Shown: piece by piece, positions 16,866 through 26,136 of the stretch
Layout: the number at the start of each line of letters is the position of its first letter
How positions within the stretch are numbered: position 1 is the first letter of the stretch
NCBI GenBank assembly: GCA_029573015.1
Contig: JAKQHK010000135.1
Coordinates: 1-33,151 of the forward strand
Length of the DNA stretch: 33,151 nucleotides
Direction: 5' to 3'
Source: a bacterium
GTDB lineage: Bacteria > Patescibacteriota > CG2-30-54-11
Position numbers and translations under genes: made by a program
The notes under the pieces: generated by a model
What the model was told of the DNA's origin: nothing
Database searches by the model: none
The model's input: the letters and a program-made list of their open reading frames with translations, nothing else

Positions 16866-17864
16866 TCAAAATTGTGGCAAAATAATTGTTTTGGAATAGT
16901 CAACACACTCCTTCGTTTCCACCTGTGCGGTCAATAGCAAGTACTGCCAGTCCGGTTGGCACCAAGACTGTCCAACCGTATGCCATGACCGTTCAACCTT
17001 CAACCATTGCATCATTGCTCTAGCGTCAGCAAAACGATCCCTGCTCCCCATTAGTACGATCAGCACCTCATGCCCGTCCAGCTCAACCAGCAGGCTCAGT
17101 GTTTCTCCAGCCAGACTGGTACTTCCGGTTTTTATACCGGTAACTCCATCGGTTCCTAGTAGCTGATTCGTGGAATAAAGAAAATGGCTGTTCAACCGGT
17201 CTGTGGAATAAATAGTCTGGCTGCGCGTCGCCACTAGACTGCGCAAAAACTCATTGTTTAAAACTTCTTTGCTTACGAGGGCTATATCCGCAGCCGTTGT
17301 CTCATGCCCTACGCCGTCAAATCCGACTGGGTTCGTGTAGCGGGTCTGGCTCAGACCAATCGTTACTGCCTTGGCGTTCATCAGTTCCACAAAACGGTCA
17401 AGGCCCTCAGGTTTACCGTATGCCAGGGCATATGCTGCATCATTGGCCGAAGCAATCAGGGAAGCCGCGATCAAATCCCGCGCCGTCAGCTTCTCTCCGG
17501 TAAAAAGTTTAATCCTGGCGGCATCATTGGGAAGACTGGGAACATACACCGTGACTGTCTCATCCAGAGTATACAGGTCAACAGCCACCAACGCCGTCAT
17601 CAGCTTGGTCAGGCTGGCGGGAGAACGTGGCTCACGAGCGTTTTTTTCTGTTAGCACTTGCCCGGTTTCCATATCTACCGCTATATATGATTGCGCGGAT
17701 ATCCTGGGTTCATCCGCACCTGCCAATTCTACCAAGCTATCCAAAAAAGCATCGGCTGTGCTTGCAATAGCCTGATCAGCGTACCCGTTCATCTGCATAG
17801 AAAAACATGACAAAAAAATAAAAAGGAGACCATGTTTCAGCCCCTTTTTTTGTATAAGCCGCAA
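16866..17864 (-). CDS. D-alanyl-D-alanine carboxypeptidase (S11 family, DacA-like)
   Basis: Exported serine peptidase (about 332 aa) that trims the terminal D-Ala of peptidoglycan pentapeptides. A basic N-terminus and hydrophobic stretch (GLLFIFLSCFSMQM) form a signal peptide. The catalytic motifs are all present: S-x-x-K as SPASLTKLM (Ser84, Lys87), S-x-N as ASANDAA (139-141) and K-T-G as IKTGSTSLAG (245-247). No C-terminal amphipathic anchor is obvious. No ATG is suitably placed. TTG 17864, four bases after GAGGGG at the scpB stop, is my choice, and TTG 17885 (overlapping scpB by 20 bp) is the alternative. It is coupled to scpB upstream and cmk downstream. Confidence 0.88.
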   Translation of the reverse strand: MRLIQKKGLKHGLLFIFLSCFSMQMNGYADQAIASTADAFLDSLVELAGADEPRISAQSYIAVDMETGQVLTEKNAREPRSPASLTKLMTALVAVDLYTLDETVTVYVPSLPNDAARIKLFTGEKLTARDLIAASLIASANDAAYALAYGKPEGLDRFVELMNAKAVTIGLSQTRYTNPVGFDGVGHETTAADIALVSKEVLNNEFLRSLVATRSQTIYSTDRLNSHFLYSTNQLLGTDGVTGIKTGSTSLAGETLSLLVELDGHEVLIVLMGSRDRFADARAMMQWLKVERSWHTVGQSWCQPDWQYLLLTAQVETKECVDYSKTIILPQF

Positions 17865-17865
17865 T

Positions 17866-18390
17866 TTACCCCTCGTTCTTAACAATTTTTGCCCGCAGTT
17901 CTTCGATGCTTCCCAGTCCGAAATACTCCAAAAATTTCAAACTCAACTCATAGTAATACGCTTTGGGATCACCGTTTTCCGGCGGTGTCGTAAACTGGAT
18001 CAATCCCCGTTCCAGTAAATTTTTTAAAACTTTCCGGGAATCCAACCCGCGTATGCTTTCGATATCACTCCGGCTTACTGGCTGCCGATAGGCGATGATC
18101 GCCAGTGTCTCCCGCGCTGAGGCGGTTAATTCTGCTTTATCCTCCTGCTTCAGCCATTTCTGGATGAGCTGGCTATAGGCAGGCCGGGTTGCAAGCTGTA
18201 CTGTTGTTTCTGCTTCCTGCACAAAGAATACTTTCGAACAAGTATGCTCATTGCCCTGACGAATGGCTTCTGCTAGTTCTTGAGTTTTGATATCCAAGAT
18301 ACTCGTAAGATTCTTTCTCTCGACCGGTGTTGCTTCTACGAACAAAACAGCCAATACCTGATTGTATATCGATTCCTGACGCGGTTCCAT
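17866..18390 (-). CDS. scpB: segregation and condensation protein B
   Basis: ScpB (174 aa), the winged-helix partner of ScpA/SMC in chromosome condensation. The diagnostic central segment is present: LTASARETLAIIAYRQPVSRSDIESIRG (about 89-116), then DSRKVLKNLLERGLI. Its C-terminal helix KFLEYFGLGSIEELR is also typical. Neither scpA nor smc is in the window. In many bacteria scpA directly precedes scpB, whereas here a 93-bp gap and dnaB do. The stop overlaps the candidate start region of the carboxypeptidase. Confidence 0.93.
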   Translation of the reverse strand: MEPRQESIYNQVLAVLFVEATPVERKNLTSILDIKTQELAEAIRQGNEHTCSKVFFVQEAETTVQLATRPAYSQLIQKWLKQEDKAELTASARETLAIIAYRQPVSRSDIESIRGLDSRKVLKNLLERGLIQFTTPPENGDPKAYYYELSLKFLEYFGLGSIEELRAKIVKNEG

Positions 18391-18483
18391 ATTTAATTCC
18401 CGGATGCATTAAAGAATTAAAAAGTAAATAACAGTTATGAACAGCTAGATATCAGGGATAAACCTGTATAAAAGCCGGTTCGA

Positions 18484-19830
18484 TCAGGTTGCCGCAGGTC
18501 CAGAGCTTACTCGAGCAAGGTTACCAAATCTAGTCTGTTCCTTTTTAAATACCAGCTCGATTTTTCCGGTCGGACCGTTGCGGTGCTTGGAGATGATGAT
18601 ATCAGCAAGACCTTTACGCGGCGTCTCAGCATTGTAATATTCTTCACGGTAAATAAACATCACCACATCCGCATCCTGTTCAATAGACCCGGATTCCCGC
18701 AGATCAGATAATTGCGGAATCTGCGGATGCCGACTCTCAACCGCACGTGACAACTGAGAACATGCCAAAACAGGAATATTGAGTTCACGCGCCAGGCCTT
18801 TGAGTGATCGTGAAATCTCTGAAATTTCCTGCACCCGGTTTTCCTGATAGCGGCCGTAGCCGGTCATAAGCTGAAGATAATCAACGATGAGCAACCCCAG
18901 CCCCGCTTCTGCCTGCAGCCGGCGGGCTTTGGCTCGCATCTCCAGCACATTGATACCTGGTGTGTCATCGATATAGAGCGGCGCCTCTCCAAGCACACCC
19001 ATCGCATCACCGATCTTGGCAAAATCTTCCTCTTTGAGAAATCCAGTTCGCAAGGCCCGCAGATCAATGCCTGCTTCCGAGCAGAGCAGACGATCCACCA
19101 GCTGGGCTTTAGACATTTCCAGGCTGAAAACACCCACGGGCATATGCGTTTTCGCAGCCACAGTTTGCGCAATATTGAGAGCCAGGCTGGTTTTCCCCAT
19201 GCTCGGCCGGGCAGCTAAAATAATTAAATCAGCCCGCTGCATGCCACCGAGCATGGTGTCGAGATCAGCAAATCCCGTTGCTATACCGCTGATCGATCCC
19301 TTGTTCTTGTGCAGCTCATCGATACGGTCAAATGTTTCGGATAGGATTGAACGTATCGGACTAAAGTCAGTTCTGATATTTTTCTGGGATATGGCGAAGA
19401 TAACCTGCTCTGCCTCGTCCAGCGTCTGCGGTATCTCTTTCTCTTCATCATAGGCCATCTCAGCTATCCGTTCGGCACCTTCGATAAGTTTGCGCAGGAT
19501 AGCTTTCTGCCGGACGATCTGGCCATAATGCTCGACATGCAACGCCGCCGGCACTCCGTTGACCAGATCACTCAGATAGGTAGCTCCTCCAACAATTTTG
19601 AGTTTTTTCTGTTTGCGCAGGGCTTCGGTCAGGGTAACCAGATCGACCGGAATACGCTTTTCAAAAAGTTCAATAATCGCTTCGTAGATAATCGTATGTG
19701 CTTCTTTATAAAAATCATCCGGCTGCAGGATCTCGATCGTCTTCAGTACTGCATTCTTGTCGAGCAAAAGCGCTCCGAGCACGGATTCTTCGGCTTCGAT
19801 GTTTTGAGGGGGCAATTTTAAATTAGCCAT
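18484..19830 (-). CDS. dnaB: replicative DNA helicase
   Basis: DnaB (448 aa), the hexameric fork helicase. The N-terminal primase-interacting domain begins LPPQNIEAEESVLGALLLD. The RecA-like domain has Walker A ARPSMGKTS (207-215), Walker B LLIVDYLQLM, the SLKGLARELNIPVLACSQLSR segment with the Q/arginine-finger region, and DLRESGSIEQDADVV. A TTG-initiated frame adds four residues. ATG 19830 is preferred on the usual MANLKLPPQN start, with AGGA close upstream. No intein interrupts the P-loop or other inteinisation hot spots. It follows mrdA by 44 bp, which hold a candidate extended -10. Confidence 0.96.
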   Translation of the reverse strand: MANLKLPPQNIEAEESVLGALLLDKNAVLKTIEILQPDDFYKEAHTIIYEAIIELFEKRIPVDLVTLTEALRKQKKLKIVGGATYLSDLVNGVPAALHVEHYGQIVRQKAILRKLIEGAERIAEMAYDEEKEIPQTLDEAEQVIFAISQKNIRTDFSPIRSILSETFDRIDELHKNKGSISGIATGFADLDTMLGGMQRADLIILAARPSMGKTSLALNIAQTVAAKTHMPVGVFSLEMSKAQLVDRLLCSEAGIDLRALRTGFLKEEDFAKIGDAMGVLGEAPLYIDDTPGINVLEMRAKARRLQAEAGLGLLIVDYLQLMTGYGRYQENRVQEISEISRSLKGLARELNIPVLACSQLSRAVESRHPQIPQLSDLRESGSIEQDADVVMFIYREEYYNAETPRKGLADIIISKHRNGPTGKIELVFKKEQTRFGNLARVSSGPAAT

Positions 19831-19860
19831 ATTCCTGCCCAACTAGAGCTAAGCCGTATA

Positions 19861-19869
19861 ACTATACCA
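19861..19869 (-). promoter_or_regulatory. candidate extended -10 promoter for dnaB
   Basis: On the minus strand TGGTATAGT fits an extended -10 (TG-N-TATAGT, hexamer 19866-19861) between the mrdA stop and dnaB. No good -35 is visible, so it is tentative. It would let dnaB be expressed independently of the T-box-led transcript. Confidence 0.3.
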
Positions 19870-19874
19870 AAGCC

Positions 19875-21833
19875 TCAGCGGTTCTCAAAGTACCACTGCA
19901 GAATTTTTTTTGTTACCGGTACCGCTGCCTTCGATCCCTCACCCCCCTGCTCTACAAGAACAACCGTAGCGATACGGGGCTGGGAATAGGGAGCAAAACT
20001 GATAAACCAGGCATGATCCTGCTTCCGCTTGTCGTGCTGGGCAGTGCCTGTCTTGCCTGCCACTTCTACGGGCAGATCACGCAACAGATACGCTGTTCCT
20101 CCTTCCGCCGCGACCGCCCCCCGCATCCCCTCCCGCACAACAGCCAAATATGCAGGATCGACCAGATCAGCAGCCTGAGCAACCGGCTCAACCACCTGTC
20201 CCCCGGCATAATCAGTAGCCTGAATTTCTTTGACGAAGTGCGGCCGGTACAGCGTACCTCCGTTGGCAATGGCTGCGGTGCCACTGACGAGCTGTAAGGG
20301 TGTTATAAGACTGTATCCCTGCCCGATTGCCATATGGGCGGTATTTCCCCAATACCACTCTTCGCCTTGTGCGGCAAAGTCGCTCTCAGCCGGAACCTGT
20401 CCGACTTTCTCTCCATCGATATCGATTGCAGTATTGACCCCTAAACCGAACTTTTGGGCATACCACTTGATCTTTTCCGAGCCCAGCCCTGCCTGCCGCT
20501 CGTATCCGGCACCGATTTCATAGAAAAAAACATCACATGATTTGGTCAGGGCTCCGGTCACGGAGAGGCTGCCATGGCTGCCGCCGTATTGTCCGTATAC
20601 CCAGCAGGGAAATCTACTGCCGCCGACCTCCAATAACCCCGGATCATGCACGGTCGTGCTGCGGGTAATGATACCCTCCTCAAGCGCCGCCGCAGCTACA
20701 AAAGGCTTGAATGTCGATCCGGGCGGATACAGGCCGGCAATTGCCCGGTTGAACAGGGGATTACCCGCCTCGGGCGCATAGAGCGCTGCCAGGGCATCAG
20801 AGCTTAAATAGCCGGAGAAAAGATTGTTGTCATAGCTTGGATAGCTTACCAGGCTCAGGACTTCACCGGTCTGCACATCCATGACAATCGCCACTCCGGC
20901 GATGCCGTCATTTTGCTCAATACCTTCCCTGAGTGCCTCATAGGTTATTTGCTGCAGGGAAGCATCGATAGTCAGGGTCAGACTGTGTCCTTTTTGGGGA
21001 TTCTTGGTCGGGTCCACACGCAAGTTGATCTGCTGCCCGGTAGCGTCGATTTCCACCTCCCCTTCTCCCTTGACACCCCGTACATATAATTCATAACTTT
21101 TTTCTACTCCGTCACGACCGATCAAATCGCCGGGTATATAATACTCACCTAGTTTGGTTTCCAGTTCTGAATCGCTGATTTCACCGATATACCCGAGCAC
21201 ATGGGCAAATGGAGCACCAAAGACGTAGCGACGCACCGGGGTAATCTCGATCTTCAACCCTGGATACTCATCCGCATCGCTTAAAATCGCCAATGCTACC
21301 GACCGATCCAGTTCCAGCTGCAGGGGAATCCGGTCTTTTTGATCTTTGAATGCCTCGTCAATTCTGGTTTGCAGTGCCGTCGCATCGTAGGGCAACAGCT
21401 CAGCAATTCTTGTGATGTAGGACGGCAACGCATCGTCATCAGGCAAGGCTGCTGTTTCGATTACCGGCGTATAGCGTGGTTCATTGGTTACCAGCGCCAT
21501 GCCGTACCGGTCATAGATTATCCCGCGATTCGGGCTGATCTGGTGAAAACGCTGATAATTGACATCGGCTTTTTTGCGCAGTTCCTCCCCATGAATAATC
21601 TGCAGATCAACTAAACGCAGGAAAAGCAAACCAAAAAAAATGATGAACATGCCATGCAATACCGGCAGCCGGCTCCTGCCTTTGAAATCCTCATGTGCTA
21701 CCCCGGTATCGGTAAAGGGGATTAGGTTTTGCTGCCAATCTCGCGCTTTCACCTGCTTGGGGCGTTTTTCTTTCCCGAGACTGGTATCAACACGTGCCCG
21801 GCTTGCTAACAAGCGGGAAAAAGGATTTTTCAC
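19875..21833 (-). CDS. mrdA: penicillin-binding protein 2 (peptidoglycan transpeptidase)
   Basis: Class B PBP (652 aa from GTG 21833), the elongasome DD-transpeptidase. A basic cytoplasmic N-terminus precedes one TM helix (LPVLHGMFIIFFGLLFLRLV), then the pedestal domain with SPNRGIIYDRYGMALVTNEP. The transpeptidase domain has S-x-x-K as PGSTFKPF (Ser373, Lys376), S-x-D as KSCDVFF and K-T-G as AGKTGTAQH (594-596). An ATG at 21893 would overlap mreD by 55 bp. The GTG lies just after the mreD stop with GGAG about ten bases upstream and is the likelier start. No rodA is adjacent, although mrdA-rodA pairs are common. Confidence 0.95.
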   Translation of the reverse strand: MKNPFSRLLASRARVDTSLGKEKRPKQVKARDWQQNLIPFTDTGVAHEDFKGRSRLPVLHGMFIIFFGLLFLRLVDLQIIHGEELRKKADVNYQRFHQISPNRGIIYDRYGMALVTNEPRYTPVIETAALPDDDALPSYITRIAELLPYDATALQTRIDEAFKDQKDRIPLQLELDRSVALAILSDADEYPGLKIEITPVRRYVFGAPFAHVLGYIGEISDSELETKLGEYYIPGDLIGRDGVEKSYELYVRGVKGEGEVEIDATGQQINLRVDPTKNPQKGHSLTLTIDASLQQITYEALREGIEQNDGIAGVAIVMDVQTGEVLSLVSYPSYDNNLFSGYLSSDALAALYAPEAGNPLFNRAIAGLYPPGSTFKPFVAAAALEEGIITRSTTVHDPGLLEVGGSRFPCWVYGQYGGSHGSLSVTGALTKSCDVFFYEIGAGYERQAGLGSEKIKWYAQKFGLGVNTAIDIDGEKVGQVPAESDFAAQGEEWYWGNTAHMAIGQGYSLITPLQLVSGTAAIANGGTLYRPHFVKEIQATDYAGGQVVEPVAQAADLVDPAYLAVVREGMRGAVAAEGGTAYLLRDLPVEVAGKTGTAQHDKRKQDHAWFISFAPYSQPRIATVVLVEQGGEGSKAAVPVTKKILQWYFENR

Positions 21834-21838
21834 GTCCG

Positions 21839-22333
21839 TTACGCTCCAATCGTATCCTGTTGCTGATAAAAGGCATGTTCTATCCACTTGCATAAAGGCA
21901 AACAGAGTATGAGCAGACCTGCATTAATGATCGTCCTTGACAATACTACCTGTAGAAAATAATGCACTGGGTTTAAATCAATACCTGAAAGCATATATGC
22001 AAAAAGAACGAGGATTTCAAACAATAGGCACCACAATCCTCCCCAGAGTATAACGAAACTGATATTCCTCCGAAAAACATCGTAGGACAGGAGGCTGCTG
22101 CCAAACGCGCTCACCACATACATGAGAGGGAGAAAACCAAAATGGATCGTGGAAAAAACAGACAGGAGCATCCCGGCAACAAACGCTAAAGGGAGTGCCT
22201 CCTGTCCCCCCCGGATCACGCTGATACTGATGATACCCACGAGAACGCTATCCATGATAATAGTATTGCTCATCAGCTGGGGTATGAGGGTAACCTGAAA
22301 AAAAATCAGAAACATGATTAGAAGATAATACAT
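21839..22333 (-). CDS. mreD: rod shape-determining membrane protein MreD
   Basis: A 164-aa polytopic inner-membrane protein with five or six hydrophobic helices and almost no polar regions. It is identified mainly by position between mreC and PBP2 and by size, as MreD is poorly conserved. The segment QEALPLAFVAGMLLSVFSTIHFG (44-66) fits the family pattern of an acidic/polar turn between helices. It begins 27 bp after mreC and is followed within five bases by mrdA. Confidence 0.88.
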   Translation of the reverse strand: MYYLLIMFLIFFQVTLIPQLMSNTIIMDSVLVGIISISVIRGGQEALPLAFVAGMLLSVFSTIHFGFLPLMYVVSAFGSSLLSYDVFRRNISFVILWGGLWCLLFEILVLFAYMLSGIDLNPVHYFLQVVLSRTIINAGLLILCLPLCKWIEHAFYQQQDTIGA

Positions 22334-22360
22334 ACCTGCGCTCTCTAACCGGGAATATGG

Positions 22361-23182
22361 CTATTGTTCAAATGCCGTAATGATCACAACCTGTTCCAGA
22401 CGTTCAAAATCTACCGCAGGCAATACATCTGCCTTCTGAAACAATTCATCCGGCGCCTGGTATACGGCCTGGACATACCCGATCAGCAAACCAGCCGGAA
22501 AGATGTCGCCGATACCTGAAGTTACAATACGGTTGCCACGTGTCACCTCCACGCCCTGGGGAATCAATTCCATGATCAATCCCTGTCCAAGCTCCTGTCC
22601 TTTCACCATCCCGTCCACCCGGCTGGTCTGAAGACGAGCCGGCACTTCCAGACTGGCATCCAGCAGGAACGTGACGCGTGCGCTGTGCTCGTACACCTCT
22701 GAAATATAGCCGACCAGTAACCCCTCTGAAACAACCACGGGCATCCTGACCGCTACCCCGTCGGCTTGCCCGCGATTCACCGTGATCACACGTACAATAC
22801 CCGTAGGCTCCCGGGCGACCACCCGGGCATTGAGGGTATCATACCCCTGCTTTTGTTCCAAGCCCAGCTGTTCGCGTAAATGTTGATTTTCTATCTGCAA
22901 TTCTTCGATCTGGGCGTTCTCTGCCTCCAGACTTTTCAGCCGCTCGGAGAGAAGCTTGTTTTCCTCGGTAAGATTGCCGATATTGCCGATAAAAGTACCC
23001 ACACCGAGCACTTTCCGTGAAAAACCATCGAAAAATTGTGCTACGGGTATACTGACCGTATCCAACGCGTTTCTTACCAGGTAGTCAGCCCGGACTTCAG
23101 CCAAAAAGATAACCACGATGCTGAGCAGGACGAGGAAAACCGCTTTACCGAAATTATTGAGACTGCGCCAGAATGACAACAT
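22361..23182 (-). CDS. mreC: rod shape-determining protein MreC
   Basis: MreC (273 aa), the extracytoplasmic scaffold joining MreB to PBP2. One N-terminal TM helix (KAVFLVLLSIVVIFLAEV, about 14-31) is followed by a coiled coil (NLTEENKLLSERLKSLEAEN and on, about 69-108) and two beta-rich domains with VVAREPTGIVRVITVNRGQADGV, VSEGLLVGYISEV and VTSGIGDIFPAGLLIGYV. It lies 53 bp after mreB. The ATG at 23182 has no recognisable Shine-Dalgarno, unlike mreB and proS, so its expression may depend on coupling or a leaderless start. Confidence 0.95.
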   Translation of the reverse strand: MLSFWRSLNNFGKAVFLVLLSIVVIFLAEVRADYLVRNALDTVSIPVAQFFDGFSRKVLGVGTFIGNIGNLTEENKLLSERLKSLEAENAQIEELQIENQHLREQLGLEQKQGYDTLNARVVAREPTGIVRVITVNRGQADGVAVRMPVVVSEGLLVGYISEVYEHSARVTFLLDASLEVPARLQTSRVDGMVKGQELGQGLIMELIPQGVEVTRGNRIVTSGIGDIFPAGLLIGYVQAVYQAPDELFQKADVLPAVDFERLEQVVIITAFEQ

Positions 23183-23235
23183 GCTTTTGGTATGCTAATA
23201 ATAAACACCTGAATGGTTTCCTGGGTGCATACAAG

Positions 23236-24300
23236 CTAGGTGGGTAGTTTTTCATATTTTGAGGTGACACAGACACGGTCGAGCAATTCAATATCGTCAA
23301 GCAAAATGCCTGTACCCCGGGCTACGCAGGTAAGCGGATCCTCAGCAACCGTAACCGGCATCTTGCATTCCTGGCTGAGCAGGCTGTCCATTCCCCGGAT
23401 CTGCGCTCCTCCCCCGGCGAGGAAAATGCCTCTATCGAGTATATCAGCAACCAGTTCTGGTGGTGTTTCCTCGATCGTTGACTTCACCGCATCCACGATC
23501 AATCCGAGCGACTCACGCATCGCCTCACGCACCTGCTCGCTGGTGATGCGTTCCGATCGGGGCAAACCGCTGAGGACATCCCGTCCCTTGATCACGGATT
23601 CAAGCTCTTTTTTCAGGGGAAACGCGGATCCGATATTGATTTTCACCTCCTCGGCCATGCGCTCACCAATCACCAGATTGAGCACATTACGCACATAGAG
23701 CATAATATCTTCGTCAAGCTTGTCGCCGGCGATGCGGATTGAGCGGCTGGCAACGACACCACCGAGAGATATAACTGCAATCTCAGCTGTCCCGCCGCCC
23801 ATGTCCACAACCATACAACCACCGGCATCACCTACGGGCAAACGTGCTCCAATGGCAGCAGCCATGGGTTCTTCGATCAAATACACCTTGCGGGCGCCGG
23901 CATTGATCGCGGCATCATGCACTGCCCGCTTTTCAACCTCCGTAACCCCGGAGGGTATCCCGATCACTACACGCGGGTTGGGGAAAAATTTAAATTTGGC
24001 ATAGCCTTCTACGGCTTTACGAATAAAATACTTGAGCATTTGCTCAGTAACTTCATAGTCGGAAACCACTCCGCTGCGCAGGGGCCGTATTGCCCGGATA
24101 TCGAGCGGCGTCCTGCCAACCATCTTTTTTGCTTCTGCACCGATCGCCAGTACATCCTTGGTCTTGTCGCTGATGGCGACAACCGACGGCTCCTGGATCA
24201 CGATGCCGTGTCCACGCACATATACCATGCTATTGGCTGTCCCGAGATCGATACCCAGATCCAAGGAGGCATTTTTAAAAAAAGAGTCAAATAATCCCAT
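23236..24300 (-). CDS. mreB: rod shape-determining actin homologue MreB
   Basis: MreB (354 aa), the membrane-associated filament that positions lateral wall synthesis. It has the phosphate-1 loop DLGIDLGTANSMVYV, IRPLRSGVVSDYEVTEQML, VVIGIPSGVTEVEKRAV, LIEEPMAAAIGARLPV, the phosphate-2 loop VVDMGGGTAEIAVIS and the adenosine motif FLAGGGAQIRG. The amphipathic N-terminus MGLFDSFFKN is a plausible membrane-binding helix. AAGGA sits seven bases before the ATG. It begins 12 bp after proS, so proC-proS-mreBCD-mrdA look like one transcript. Confidence 0.97.
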   Translation of the reverse strand: MGLFDSFFKNASLDLGIDLGTANSMVYVRGHGIVIQEPSVVAISDKTKDVLAIGAEAKKMVGRTPLDIRAIRPLRSGVVSDYEVTEQMLKYFIRKAVEGYAKFKFFPNPRVVIGIPSGVTEVEKRAVHDAAINAGARKVYLIEEPMAAAIGARLPVGDAGGCMVVDMGGGTAEIAVISLGGVVASRSIRIAGDKLDEDIMLYVRNVLNLVIGERMAEEVKINIGSAFPLKKELESVIKGRDVLSGLPRSERITSEQVREAMRESLGLIVDAVKSTIEETPPELVADILDRGIFLAGGGAQIRGMDSLLSQECKMPVTVAEDPLTCVARGTGILLDDIELLDRVCVTSKYEKLPT

Positions 24301-24312
24301 ACTGTAGTCCTT

Positions 24313-26067
24313 CTATGATAACAAACCCTGCTGATCCCGCAACCAGGCTGACATGACATCCTGATCGATCAACTCTCCTTTACCTTCGCTGACACGTCGT
24401 TTAACCTCAATTTTTTTGTCTGCTACGGTGCGTGGACTGATGACAAACCGGTACGGTATGCCAATCAGGTCTGCATCAGCGAACTTGACACCGGCAGAAC
24501 AGTCGATCCGGTCATCGAACAGCACCTCCACGCCCTGGTCAATTAACTCCCGGTAAACTGCTTCTGCATTTTCAATGACTTCCGGCTTGTCACCCAGCAC
24601 CAGCAAGTGTACGGTAAAAGGGGCAACGAGCTCCGGCCAAACCATACCTTTATCATCATGGGATATTTCCACGATCGTGGCGAGCGTGCGACCGATACCA
24701 ATGCCATAGCACCCCATGTAATAGAGCTTGTCCTGGCCGTCGGTATCGACAAAGGCAGCCTGCATCAGTTTACTATAGTGGTAACCGAGTTGGAATATGT
24801 TCCCCACTTCAATGCCACGACGCTCCTCCAGCTTCTTCCCCTCCAGCGTATAGCCTGCCTGAGCAATGCTGATGTCTCCTTCGATTTCGTGTTTAAAATC
24901 ACGTCCGTAGTTCACATAACGTGAATCAGTAGTTTTTTCCTTTTGCCCGCCAATGAAATTCCGCACATACTTCAATGCTTCATCTGCCACATAGATCACC
25001 CGGCAATCACGATCACTACTGCGGGTCTTGCGGGGTTTGATGAACTCATGCCCCCAGCAATGCACATAGCCATGCTTGGTCCCGATTGCTTTCAGATCAT
25101 TTTCATCAGCATCAATCAACTGACCAGTCAAGCCAAGCAGATGTTCAAGCTTCGTCTGGTTGATCTGCATATCACCCCGGGTGGCGGCGATAACGATATC
25201 TCCTTCGGTGGTGCGATACACAACATTTTTTAAATAGCGCCAGAGCGGTTCTTGATAATATTTTACGTTTTCCTCCATAGTGCAGACCCATTCCGGCTGG
25301 TCGACTATCCGGAACTCCTCAAGCGGTTCATCGGGATTCTTAGGTTGATAATCAAAACGCGCCACGTCTTCATGCGCAGCATATTGGCCATCCTCGGTAA
25401 TCAGGAAGCGGCTTTCCCCCACTTCGCTCTCCACCACGAACTCATGGCAGTATTCTCCGCCGATATAGCCGTTATCTGATTCGACTACGACTGTCGGCAG
25501 CCCGAGCCGGTCAAAAATGTGTGTATAAGTCTGCCACATATTTTCATATTCTTTTTTGAAATGCTCCTCGTCAACGTCAAACGAATACGCGTCCTTCATG
25601 AGAAATTCCCGGACGCGCAGCAGACCGCCCCGCGCCCGCATCTCATCCCGGAATTTCTGAGAAAACTGGTACAGATTAAACGGCAGGTCCCGATAGCTTA
25701 CCTTCATACTGCGCACAACGTCGACGAACATTTCCTCCGCCGTGCCCCCGAGCGCGAATTCTGCCCCCCGCCGGTCAGTGACTTTCATGAGTTCAAACCC
25801 GGTGGTATTGGTTCGGTTGGTCTCCTTCCACAGCTCCAGGGGATGTAAAACCGGAGAGATCATTTCCTGCGCTCCGGCACGATTCATCTCATCCCGCACC
25901 ACATCGATGATCTTATTCTGCACCCGCATCCCGAGCGGCATGAGGTAATAGCGTCCGGCAGTGCTCTCCCGGATAAAACCCGCCTGATAGAGCAGTTTGG
26001 TGCTGATATTGTTTGCCTCCCGTGGAGGCTCGCGCCTTGTCTTGGGAAAAAGGGTGGAATACCGCAT
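24313..26067 (-). CDS. proS: prolyl-tRNA synthetase
   Basis: Class II ProRS of the bacterial type (584 aa), charging tRNA-Pro. It has MRYSTLFPKTRREPP at the N-terminus, motif 2 around FRDEMRARGGLLRVREFLMKDAY, an inserted editing-type (INS) domain over roughly residues 225-405, motif 3 MGCYGIGIGRTLATIVE and the C-terminal anticodon-binding domain (TVHLLVLGD to VFDD-like LFDDRIDCSAGVKFADADLIG). The TxE loop reads LGGTAEEMF, where many ProRSs have LGPTHEE. GGAGAG lies just before the ATG at 26067. It is downstream of proC and, with it, of the proline-type T-box, which makes a self-consistent circuit. Confidence 0.96.
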   Translation of the reverse strand: MRYSTLFPKTRREPPREANNISTKLLYQAGFIRESTAGRYYLMPLGMRVQNKIIDVVRDEMNRAGAQEMISPVLHPLELWKETNRTNTTGFELMKVTDRRGAEFALGGTAEEMFVDVVRSMKVSYRDLPFNLYQFSQKFRDEMRARGGLLRVREFLMKDAYSFDVDEEHFKKEYENMWQTYTHIFDRLGLPTVVVESDNGYIGGEYCHEFVVESEVGESRFLITEDGQYAAHEDVARFDYQPKNPDEPLEEFRIVDQPEWVCTMEENVKYYQEPLWRYLKNVVYRTTEGDIVIAATRGDMQINQTKLEHLLGLTGQLIDADENDLKAIGTKHGYVHCWGHEFIKPRKTRSSDRDCRVIYVADEALKYVRNFIGGQKEKTTDSRYVNYGRDFKHEIEGDISIAQAGYTLEGKKLEERRGIEVGNIFQLGYHYSKLMQAAFVDTDGQDKLYYMGCYGIGIGRTLATIVEISHDDKGMVWPELVAPFTVHLLVLGDKPEVIENAEAVYRELIDQGVEVLFDDRIDCSAGVKFADADLIGIPYRFVISPRTVADKKIEVKRRVSEGKGELIDQDVMSAWLRDQQGLLS

Positions 26068-26136
26068 TATCTCTCCTTACTAAGCTTGTGTAGCATAACA
26101 AGAAACCCTGCCAGCTGCAACGCATGCCGGGCAGAT

